A stretch of DNA of 52,103 bases from Filomicrobium sp. (lineage in GTDB: Bacteria > Pseudomonadota > Alphaproteobacteria > Rhizobiales > Hyphomicrobiaceae), in the NCBI GenBank assembly GCA_029287535.1, contig JARFQY010000048.1:71542-123644 (forward strand), written 5' to 3'. The notes under the pieces were generated by a model, which was not told the origin of the DNA, did not search any database, and was given only the letters and a program-made list of their open reading frames with translations. Made by a program: the position numbers and the translations under genes. Positions 45,403-52,103 of this stretch are shown in pieces; the stretch's first letter is position 1, and each line of letters opens with the position of its first letter.

Positions 45403-46147
45403 GCGCTTTACGCCTCTTCGTGAGATCGGTGATTTCCGGCGCGTCGAGACCCTCGGGCCTGCGCTCTTCGCCGACGATAAGCCCGTCTTCGATGCGCACA
45501 ACGCGATCGGCATAGGGCATGGTTCTCGGATCGTGCGTCACGGCCAGGACACTGCGGCCCTGTTCATGCGCGATCCGTGCGAGCAGTTCCATAACGGCGT
45601 TGCCGTTCTCCCCGTCCAGGGCAGCGGTTGGCTCGTCCGCCAGGACGATAGAAGGCGATGACACGATCGCACGTGCGACAGCGACGCGCTGTTGTTCACC
45701 ACCCGAAAGATTGTTGGGATAGTTTTTGAGCCTGTGGCCCAGTCCAACTTCCCGCAACACATCTTCGCTCCGGCGCGCGGCCTTGTATCCTTTCTGCCCG
45801 CGAACGTCGAGCGAGATACGAACATTTTCAAGTGCCGTCAGCGTCGGGAATAGGTTGTACGACTGGAAGATGAACCCGATGTGATCGCGCCGAAGCACAG
45901 CGAGTTCCTCTGGATCAAGCCCGTCGGTTGACTGCCCCGCCACATGGATATCACCTGCCGTCGGTGCCATGATGCAGCCGAGGATCGAAAGAAACGTTGT
46001 TTTCCCGCTACCCGATGGCCCCATCAGCAGTGTGAGTTCTCCGCGCACCAGCTCCAGGTTGACGCCCTTGAGAGCCATCACCTTGCCGGCACCGCGACCA
46101 AGCTCTTTCACGATGTTTTTTGCGGCGAGAACCGTCTCAGTCGTCAT
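45395..46147 (-). CDS. ABC transporter ATP-binding protein (DevA/LolD-like)
   Basis: This is a 250-residue ATPase of the MacB/LolD/DevA group. Walker A is GPSGSGKTT (43-51), the Q-loop is FIFQSYNLF, the signature is LSGGEQQRVAVARA, Walker B is SIVLADEPTAALD and the switch is VTHD. It energises the FtsX-like permease encoded directly before it; the two genes overlap by four bases. The C-terminal ~25 residues extend beyond the usual LolD end. Confidence 0.93.
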   Translation of the reverse strand: MTTETVLAAKNIVKELGRGAGKVMALKGVNLELVRGELTLLMGPSGSGKTTFLSILGCIMAPTAGDIHVAGQSTDGLDPEELAVLRRDHIGFIFQSYNLFPTLTALENVRISLDVRGQKGYKAARRSEDVLREVGLGHRLKNYPNNLSGGEQQRVAVARAIVSSPSIVLADEPTAALDGENGNAVMELLARIAHEQGRSVLAVTHDPRTMPYADRVVRIEDGLIVGEERRPEGLDAPEITDLTKRRKAHA

Positions 46148-47277
46148 CTGCTGAATACCGTCGCTGGGTCAATCTTGGTTACTTTGACAATCGCGGAGAT
46201 GGCCGAAATTGCGCACATAAACAAAGTTACCGAGAAGAGGCCGATTGCAAGTTGCGGTGTCATGACAATCGGCAAGGGTGTTGATTGGCTGGCGACCACA
46301 ACGCATAGCGCCAGCATCATGCCGAGCACATACCCGATGACCGCGCTCAATCCCGCCTGTGTCAGGATCACTTGATGAATATATCCCGAAGATGAGCCCA
46401 GAGCGCGAAGTGTCGCAAACTCGTTAATATGGTCCTTGGTGCTGGAATACAGGGTCTGCGCCACAATTACGGTGCCGACCAGGATGCCAAGGAGTGCGCC
46501 ACCAATAAGCGCAACGCCGGCACCGGTCCGAAATAGCCACTGCGTCAAACTGCGGTCTCGGAACTCCTGCGTCGTGAGCACCTCGGCACCTTCCAGTCGG
46601 TTGACCAGTTCGGAGCGCACTTGTTCGACATTGACGCCTGGTTGCACTTTGACAAGCTGATAGGTCGCAAGGTCGCTGCCCGCAGCACCGGTAAGAGCCC
46701 GCGCGCGAGACAGTGGCATGTAAACGTATGGGGATTGGGTGAAGGATCGCACGCCGTCCGTCAGCGCCCGAACCTTAACGCGCCCCGGACCGATCTGGGC
46801 GCTGCTCCCGATCCCGTCAATGCCGAGTTCTTCGAGATAGGTCTTGTCGACTGCGATTGAATCGGGGGCTTTGATATCTTCCCAAGTGCCGGTCTCAAGC
46901 CACAATGGCTTGATGGCACCTGCTTCCGCATCCGCCCCGATAATGACAACACGTGACGATCCACCTGCCGGTTTACGCCATTCATTGAATCCGACGATGA
47001 CAGGGGTAACTTGCGCCACACCCGGCGTCGCCAAGGCCTGATGGCGCTCGCGCGCACTCATCAACATGCCGCCCTCTTCAAAGCTCTTCGCTCCAAACGG
47101 CATGATCCAGAGATCCGCATCGGCGTGATCGATATTGGCCGTGATCATCCGGCTTGCACCCAAGTACAGCCCGAGCTGTACCGCCACCAGGACGATCGAA
47201 AACAGAATGCCGACCAATGTAACCAACAACCGCACACGGTCATGAAACAAGTTGCGAAAGGCAAGCGTAAAGATCAT
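46144..47277 (-). CDS. FtsX-like ABC permease (DevC type)
   Basis: This is a 377-residue permease with four membrane helices (about 17-38, then three in the C-terminal part) and a periplasmic MacB-like domain between helices 1 and 2. The first cytoplasmic segment LAFRNLFHDRVRLLVTLVGI and the C-terminal LRALGSSSGYIHQVILTQAGL mark the DevC/MacB group. Together with the ATPase and HlyD partner it forms a tripartite exporter. DevBCA systems in cyanobacteria export envelope glycolipids; the substrate here is unknown. It is the first gene of the operon. Confidence 0.9.
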   Translation of the reverse strand: MIFTLAFRNLFHDRVRLLVTLVGILFSIVLVAVQLGLYLGASRMITANIDHADADLWIMPFGAKSFEEGGMLMSARERHQALATPGVAQVTPVIVGFNEWRKPAGGSSRVVIIGADAEAGAIKPLWLETGTWEDIKAPDSIAVDKTYLEELGIDGIGSSAQIGPGRVKVRALTDGVRSFTQSPYVYMPLSRARALTGAAGSDLATYQLVKVQPGVNVEQVRSELVNRLEGAEVLTTQEFRDRSLTQWLFRTGAGVALIGGALLGILVGTVIVAQTLYSSTKDHINEFATLRALGSSSGYIHQVILTQAGLSAVIGYVLGMMLALCVVVASQSTPLPIVMTPQLAIGLFSVTLFMCAISAISAIVKVTKIDPATVFSR

Positions 47278-47637
47278 CGGCGGACCTGGTTACTCATTCA
47301 ACTGTTAAATACCGCAATTCTAGCACGCGGCTGCATTCATCTCATTGATTTCGCGGAAGTTCGAGTAAATGAACCGGAAATCATGCAAGTCGGCGATACT
47401 GCATAGCCTTTCACGCCAGTACATGAGGCGTTGTATCACAACCCAGAAGACGTAGGGTTAAGAATGAGCCAACACAATGTTTTTCCGGGACAAATTATGG
47501 GATGCGTCATTATGAAGTCATCTTTTGGTGGCGCGGTCCTTGATCAATCCATCACGACTGGATACCGAATTTGTGCCCATTTGATGGTTCATTGGGAACC
47601 TGACATGCGAACCTCTTGAATCGAGAAAAGCGCGAAT
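47278..47637. other. Intergenic region between the exporter operon and the DUF2147 gene
   Basis: These 360 bases separate two divergent genes and are AT-richer than average. A weak promoter-like pair (TTGATC, 17 bases, TACCGA) lies just ahead of the DUF2147 gene, too poor to call. No gene with a ribosome site and recognisable product was found. Confidence 0.4.
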
Positions 47638-48150
47638 ATGAGAACAGTTTCAAAGCCTCCATCGAAGTGGACCGCCAGTCTATCAATGGCCGCGGCAGTT
47701 CTTTGTTGCGGAGCCCCGGGCCTTGCCGTAGCGGCAGCGCCGCCCGAAATCGGCCTTTGGTATGATGATACGGGCAAGGGTGCGGTGAAGATCTCCCCGT
47801 GCGGCAACAGGCTCTGCGGGCACATTGTTTGGCTCAAGGACCCAGTCGGCTCCAATGGCAAACCGCTCAGGGACAAATACAATCCGGAGCCAGGCATGCG
47901 CAATCGAACGATTTGCGGGATCCAGGTTTTAGGAAATCTTGCGCCTCAATCGAATGGGAAATGGGGCCAAGGTTGGGTTTACGATCCAAAAGTCGGCAAG
48001 AGCTACAACGTCGAGATCAGCTTAACCAACGCAAATACGCTTACGGTCTATGGCTATGCCGGCGTCAAATTATTCGGCAAAACGCTGTACTGGAAACGCG
48101 CGCCTGGCAATTTGCCGTCTTGCAAGAGTGAGACCCGCGCCTCGCAATAG
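47638..48150 (+). CDS. DUF2147 exported protein
   Basis: This is a 170-residue exported protein with a signal peptide (core LSMAAAVLCCGAPGLAVA, cleavage near AAA). The DUF2147 domain is shown by GLWYDDTGKGAVKISPCGNRLCGHIVWLKDP, the inner GIQVLGNLAPQSNGKWGQGWVYDPKVGKSY and a final YAGVKLFGKTLYWKR. Cysteine pairs suggest disulfides. The family is common in Gram-negative periplasms, with no settled function. A strong terminator follows. Confidence 0.9.
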   Translation: MRTVSKPPSKWTASLSMAAAVLCCGAPGLAVAAAPPEIGLWYDDTGKGAVKISPCGNRLCGHIVWLKDPVGSNGKPLRDKYNPEPGMRNRTICGIQVLGNLAPQSNGKWGQGWVYDPKVGKSYNVEISLTNANTLTVYGYAGVKLFGKTLYWKRAPGNLPSCKSETRASQ

Positions 48151-48174
48151 AACTCAAAAGCCATGCGCATGAAG

Positions 48175-48217
48175 GGCCGGGAAGATCTGCGAAGCAGGTC
48201 CCGGCCTTTTCTTTATT
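48175..48217 (+). terminator. Terminator behind the DUF2147 gene
   Basis: GGCCGGGA (48175-48182) pairs with TCCCGGCC (48199-48206), with an inner CTGC-GAA-GCAG stem, followed by TTTTCTTTATTT. It is a clear intrinsic terminator 24 bases after the stop codon. Confidence 0.88.
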
Positions 48218-48244
48218 TCGCCTGCGGCAGCGGGTGCCCGCCAC

Positions 48245-49141
48245 TCACCCAGAGATTTCGACAATATCGGCTGTGCGACGCTTGGGAGCGGCTGCCTTGC
48301 GCTCGCTCTCGATGCGCGAAAGCTGACGCGAGGTGAAGTCAAGCGCGCGGTCCAGGACGAAGTCACGCTGCCGGTCGAGCGTCACAATGTGATAGCTGTC
48401 ATCGAGAACGAGCGCTTCAACAGCACCACCGAGCTTGTACTGCAGCTTCAATGCGTTCCTCAGGCAGCTTTGGTCATCTTGGCGGGGATGCGCAATCAAG
48501 GTCGGCGCCGTCACGCTCGAAAGATCCTTCAACACCTGTCTCACAAGACGACGGAACTCCAGCACCATCACGCCCGGTCGGGCATAGACTTCCTCGAGCG
48601 TCCGGTCTTCCGCCTTGAAGGAATCGACCATGAACTTGCGGATCCGTTCATCCTTGATGCCGTAGGGTGCACGTTGACTGAACCAGAACAGTCGCGCGAA
48701 CCAACGCGCAGTGACCAACCTGTAAAGGTTGAAGGTCCAAGGAATAGCCCAGCCGTTGGGATACAGCGTCGGTGCAAAGGCAAGAACCCCCGCGACGTCT
48801 TCGGGCCGTTCCTTCGCCAGCTTCAGCGCCAGGATAGACCCGGCCGACAACCCGCCGACGAAAACAGTATCACACGATTGGCAGAGCTCTTCGAAGACCC
48901 GTTCGACCTCCGAATACCAGTCCTGCCAACGCGACAACGACAACACGTCGGTACCGTTCGTCATACCCGGCAGCATCGGGCATTCAACAGTATAGCCCTC
49001 TCGAGCGAAGCCCTGCGCCACGTACTTCAGCTCAAGAGGCGTACCCCCGAGGCTATGGATCAGCAGGACCCCTACCCGACCACCCTCATAGGATAAACCT
49101 GTAAGCATGCCGAGTTTCTTATTCTTCGTTGTCTTCGTCAT
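48245..49141 (-). CDS. Alpha/beta hydrolase, carboxylesterase/monoacylglycerol-lipase type
   Basis: This is a 298-residue serine hydrolase without a signal peptide. The N-terminal strand VGVLLIHSLGGTPLELKYVAQGFAREGYTV supplies the oxyanion region, the nucleophile is Ser99 in GGLSAGS, an acid lies near LIAHPRQDD and the catalytic His is in DDSYHIVTLD. This layout is like bacterial carboxylesterase Est30 and monoacylglycerol lipases. The C-terminal ~25 residues are charged and may be disordered. The natural ester substrate is unknown. It stands alone, facing the terminator of the DUF2147 gene. Confidence 0.87.
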   Translation of the reverse strand: MTKTTKNKKLGMLTGLSYEGGRVGVLLIHSLGGTPLELKYVAQGFAREGYTVECPMLPGMTNGTDVLSLSRWQDWYSEVERVFEELCQSCDTVFVGGLSAGSILALKLAKERPEDVAGVLAFAPTLYPNGWAIPWTFNLYRLVTARWFARLFWFSQRAPYGIKDERIRKFMVDSFKAEDRTLEEVYARPGVMVLEFRRLVRQVLKDLSSVTAPTLIAHPRQDDQSCLRNALKLQYKLGGAVEALVLDDSYHIVTLDRQRDFVLDRALDFTSRQLSRIESERKAAAPKRRTADIVEISG

Positions 49142-49717
49142 GATCCTTCTGAACTCACTAACAGCCGGCCCATCATCAATATTTCATGATAACAGCATGT
49201 GCAAACGCGAAGCCGTAACTGACTGCACCAGCGTGGTTAATCCCAACTCACCTACACCATCCCTCCGACCGGACGGTAGATGGCTTGACCATTTGGCGGT
49301 TTCGTTCTGACAGCCAGCAATCGGACGAACGCCCCTAACACCCAGAGTTTCCCAGCGATACGAGCGGCGCTGTTTAATCCCGGACCGGCCCTGCTTTGCG
49401 ATGAGGCATCGCGCCGCAACCTCAAAACCGGCCATTGTGCAGCGCACAAAAAACCCGAAAATCATTGCATACCGCAAGTCCCCCCTAGCAAAATTTGATC
49501 ATTGTTGCAGTGACGTAACTAGATTGGCTCAAAGATAATTGAACGATGCACTGCAACATTTGACCACACCGGCCACGCCATTGCGATTTCGAGCTCCATG
49601 GCCGGCACCAGCACGCGGTACCGATCTAACTGCAAGCTTCTTACCGATCTGTCTCCGCATCGACGAAACCGGTCGCAGCCGCTTTGGAATCTGGAATAAA
49701 CCTTAAGAAGCAATAAT
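49142..49717. other. Intergenic region without a recognised gene
   Basis: These 576 bases lie between the hydrolase and the symporter gene, both on the - strand. Open frames of up to about 100 codons are present, but their composition looks random and none has a good ribosome site or known motif. No repeat or terminator was recognised. Confidence 0.5.
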
Positions 49718-51076
49718 TTACCGACCGCGCAGAGCCAGCCCAAGGTAGACCAGCACCGCCGACCCGACCCCGTAGAGATAGGGGGTCTCCGTGAGCTCGA
49801 AGAGCGACGAAGCCGCCCAAACACCCGACCCCAGGATGAGTGCGCCGTAAGCGCTAGCGACCCCGCCGACCGGAGTGAACAGCCCAAACAGCGTCACCAC
49901 CACCAGACCGGCGCTGCCGAATGACGCAGCCGTTACGATCAGCTCATGAATGGTTCCCGGCTGCAGAGCGATAACGAATGCAACCACACCGAGACCGGCG
50001 ACGGTCAGTCTCGTAACCAGCAGCGGGCGACGCCTGACCCAGTCACCGGCGACATGTTGGATGACGTTATGAGAGAGGATCGCCCCACTCGCCAACAAGG
50101 CGGAATCCACGGTCGACAGAATGGCCGATACAATGGCACCAGCGAAAATGACGTATAGGATCGCGGGCAAATAGACCTGCGCGAGCTGTGGCACGATTTG
50201 TTCGGGCTCAGCCAGGTCCGGAGCAAGGACCGGCCCTACGAGGCCCAGAAAAACCGGGATGAGACCGACCAGCAAGTAGATCAGGCCGCCATAAACGCAA
50301 GCAGTGCGCGCAACCTGTGCCGAGCGCGTTGCAAGCATCCGCGAGATAAGCTCGATCGAGACCATCGTGCCAAAGATCGGAACCGCCCACATCTCCGCGA
50401 GCACGAGCGGGTTGCTCGCCGCCTCGCCATAACTCAACCGTTCCGCCGGCACCCGCTCCAGGGCAGCGCCGAGCCCGCCAAGACTGCTGACCACCAACAG
50501 GCACAGCACGATCAGGCCGGCGATAATCGCGACACCCTGGATGAAGTCGGTGATCGCATCGGCCATCAAACCACCGATCGTCGTGTAGGCGATTACCACG
50601 ACCGCACCAATGATGATCATGGTCACAACGGGCACATCGCTCGCCGCTCCCATGACTTGGCCGAAAGCTCGAATTTGTGCCGCCGCCCACATGACAGTGC
50701 CGGGCAGCATCAAGAACACCGCCAGCTTCTCGACCCCGGGCGAATACCTCTCGCGAAACAGATCGCCAAAGGTGACGTAACCGCGATTCCACAATGGAAC
50801 AGCAAGAACCAGCCCAGAAACGACCAGCGCCAGCGCATAACCAAATGGATCGAGCGTGGCTCCGGAAATGCCCTTGCGATAGACCTCGCCGCCAGCCCCG
50901 ATGATGGCCTCGGCGCCAAACCAGGTTGCAAATACAGTGAAGGCGCCGATGATCGGACCAATCCTCCGGCCCGCGTTGATATAGTCTCTCTCGGTGACGA
51001 TTTGCCGTGAGACCCACAAACCAACCGCGAACTGAAGAATAATGTAGGCGATGACGCCAACAACGACCGCATTCAC
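49718..51076 (-). CDS. Sodium:solute symporter (SSS family)
   Basis: This is a secondary transporter of about 452 residues with roughly thirteen membrane helices. Family marks are the first-helix region AGRRIGPIIGAFTVFATWFGAEAIIG, then MWAAAQIRAFGQVM, the YTTIGGLMADAITDFIQ segment and AILSTVDSALLASGAILSHNV, which carries the sodium-binding Ser/Thr residues of helix 8. The solute could be a sugar, amino acid, proline or organic acid; sequence alone does not say. GTG at 51076 is taken because GGGG lies 8 bases before it; a TTG at 51112 with AGGA close upstream would add 12 residues. Confidence 0.9.
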   Translation of the reverse strand: MNAVVVGVIAYIILQFAVGLWVSRQIVTERDYINAGRRIGPIIGAFTVFATWFGAEAIIGAGGEVYRKGISGATLDPFGYALALVVSGLVLAVPLWNRGYVTFGDLFRERYSPGVEKLAVFLMLPGTVMWAAAQIRAFGQVMGAASDVPVVTMIIIGAVVVIAYTTIGGLMADAITDFIQGVAIIAGLIVLCLLVVSSLGGLGAALERVPAERLSYGEAASNPLVLAEMWAVPIFGTMVSIELISRMLATRSAQVARTACVYGGLIYLLVGLIPVFLGLVGPVLAPDLAEPEQIVPQLAQVYLPAILYVIFAGAIVSAILSTVDSALLASGAILSHNVIQHVAGDWVRRRPLLVTRLTVAGLGVVAFVIALQPGTIHELIVTAASFGSAGLVVVTLFGLFTPVGGVASAYGALILGSGVWAASSLFELTETPYLYGVGSAVLVYLGLALRGR

Positions 51077-51363
51077 GCTTTCTGCCCCCGAATAGCCCCA
51101 ACCAGTTGCCAATCTGTCCTGGCACCGCGCTCAGATGCGCCAACTCCGGCCTGGGCGCAATGAAACACTTGCTTCTACGAGCAGATGCCTTGCGGTATTC
51201 CTGACACGATAAGATCGCATAACGTAGATAGCGCTACCCTCTACCCAGGAGTCATAATGCCCTAATGCGGGCGCGCAACACCAGGCAGCAGCACCGTCGC
51301 GGCAAGAAACGGTGCGTTAGGCATGAAGATGCGGCCTAAGGCTGCCATGGGAGTCACCAGAAG

Positions 51364-52103
51364 TTGGCACGTGTTTTCAGATCCTTCGTCTCCGGTCTTG
51401 TTGCCGTCTCCCTGACGGTGACCCCGGCCCTCAATGTTGCCGCCCAAGAGGTCACGCGCGCCGATATCGAAGCCTGCAAGTCCCAGGACGAGGCCAGCTT
51501 CCGCAAGGCCATCGCCGACATCACGACCTACTCCCTTGAAAACAGCCTGCAGACCGTCGACTACAAGGCACTCGTTGACGACGAGTGGCGCAAGGGGGAC
51601 GTCGGCGCGATCATCGATGCGCGGGTCGACATCGCCGTCAAGGAGGTCCGCGAAGAGACAAGCTGGGGCAGTCTGCTGAAGACCCTCGCCTATCGCGAAG
51701 AAGCGCAGAAACTTGCCACCGAGGTTGCTGAACGCGTCTACCGGTCTGAGGTTGTCACCAATGCCTTGGCCGCACTGGCAAGCGGAGTGGGCGAGCAGGT
51801 TGGCAAACGCATCGAGTACGCCGCCAAGGATGCCGCGCAGCCGGCGCTGCAATGTCTTCAGGCCTATCTCGGACCGCGCTATGGCACGACGGTCTCAAGC
51901 CTGGTCAGTGATGATGCAAGCAAGGACTTCACCGTCGCTTCCGAAGACGGCAGCGCCAGCGTCACACCGGGCAGCGTTTTGCGTCAAACGGGCGGTGGCG
52001 CGACCGGCATCGCCATTCTGATCGTGCGCCGGCAGCTTGCCAACCTGGCTCGCAGCGTCGGACAACGCATCGTCGGCAGCGTCCTGGCCCTGTCTCTTAT
52101 ACA
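51364..52103 (+). CDS. Exported protein of unknown function, cut by the contig end
   Basis: The frame starts at TTG 51364 with GGGAG 10 bases upstream and runs open to the edge, so the 3' end is missing. A signal peptide (core FVSGLVAVSLTVTPAL, cleavage near NVAAQE) leads to a helical, charged region with two cysteines (DIEACKSQDEASF and PALQCLQAYLG). A Gly/Ile-rich hydrophobic part with VRRQLANLARSVGQRI comes last. I do not recognise the family. The final 14 bases match an adapter, so real sequence ends at 52089 (242 codons). Confidence 0.6.
   Translation, partial: MARVFRSFVSGLVAVSLTVTPALNVAAQEVTRADIEACKSQDEASFRKAIADITTYSLENSLQTVDYKALVDDEWRKGDVGAIIDARVDIAVKEVREETSWGSLLKTLAYREEAQKLATEVAERVYRSEVVTNALAALASGVGEQVGKRIEYAAKDAAQPALQCLQAYLGPRYGTTVSSLVSDDASKDFTVASEDGSASVTPGSVLRQTGGGATGIAILIVRRQLANLARSVGQRIVGSVLALSLI
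52090..52103. other. Nextera/Tn5 mosaic-end adapter remnant
   Basis: The last 14 bases, CTGTCTCTTATACA, equal the first 14 bases of the Tn5 mosaic-end sequence used in Nextera library adapters. This most likely came from adapter read-through at the contig end and is not genomic. Confidence 0.85.

Noticed and set aside
50208-51143. 311-codon frame on the - strand overlapping the symporter
   Set aside because: It is a shifted frame of the SSS gene; the frame with membrane helices and family motifs is the real one.
1-52103. CRISPR arrays, prophage, insertion sequences, tRNA or rRNA genes
   Set aside because: No spaced direct repeats, transposase or phage genes, cloverleaf or rRNA sequences were seen while reading both strands; the gene content is ordinary chromosomal.

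Overview
The window looks like one contig from an alphaproteobacterium, most likely of the order Hyphomicrobiales (Hyphomicrobiaceae-like at a guess). The gene order supports this. An ATP synthase Fo operon (atpI-B-E-b'-b) stands apart from the F1 genes. A mutY / DciA-like DUF721 / dsbA / smc block, an ispH-thrB-rnhA run, and a cytochrome aa3 oxidase cluster (ctaC-ctaD-ctaB-coxF-ctaG-ctaE-DUF983-SURF1) leading into thrC and an M16 peptidase are all arrangements known from this class. An IalB-like protein, a phasin-like protein and a BcsS-like protein fit the same group. No rRNA, tRNA, CRISPR array, prophage or insertion sequence was seen. The last 14 bases match a Nextera/Tn5 mosaic-end adapter, so the right edge is probably a sequencing artefact.

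Layout. 1-1604 (+): 3' end of glyS and a formate/nitrite-family channel. 1643-7506 (-): DciA-like DUF721 protein, two tandem DsbA-type thiol oxidoreductases (one Tat-type, one lipoprotein) and smc. 7608-8720 (+): mutY. 8731-9987 (-): a membrane-anchored SUMF1-fold protein with no catalytic cysteine pair. 10342-13200 (+): promoter, five Fo genes and terminator. 13242-13937 (-): unknown lipoprotein. 14120-16646 (+): ispH, thrB, rnhA. 16815-18366 (-): exported DsbD-N-like protein and a Prx5-type peroxiredoxin. 18539-19153 (+): yqgE. 19169-33966 (-): about 15 kb in one direction, from cytochrome oxidase subunits and assembly factors through threonine synthase, M16 peptidase and GNAT to a very large degenerate GGDEF/EAL protein with a proline-rich tail.

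34366-37715 holds small exported or accessory genes: IalB-like protein, exported rhodanese, phasin-like protein, BcsS-like outer-membrane protein and a small secreted Cys-containing protein. 37895-43031 (+) is an RND efflux operon (tetR, adaptor, pump) behind a perfect 18-bp palindrome. 43148-44203 (+) is a DUF533/TerB protein. 44284-47277 (-) is a DevC-DevA-DevB type ABC exporter operon. 47638-51076 holds a DUF2147 protein, an alpha/beta hydrolase and a sodium:solute symporter. 51364 to the end is an unknown exported protein cut by the contig end.

How the genes fit together: most of the window is core energy metabolism and envelope maintenance. Fo and cytochrome aa3 oxidase supply respiration, and the dsbA pair, the DsbD-N-like protein, the peroxiredoxin and the rhodanese handle thiols and sulfur. 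The RND and ABC exporters form two envelope transport modules. GC-rich hairpins lie just behind ctaC, ctaD, ctaE and atpE, which suggests RNA-level control of subunit stoichiometry. All functions are read from sequence motifs and family knowledge; no database search was possible.
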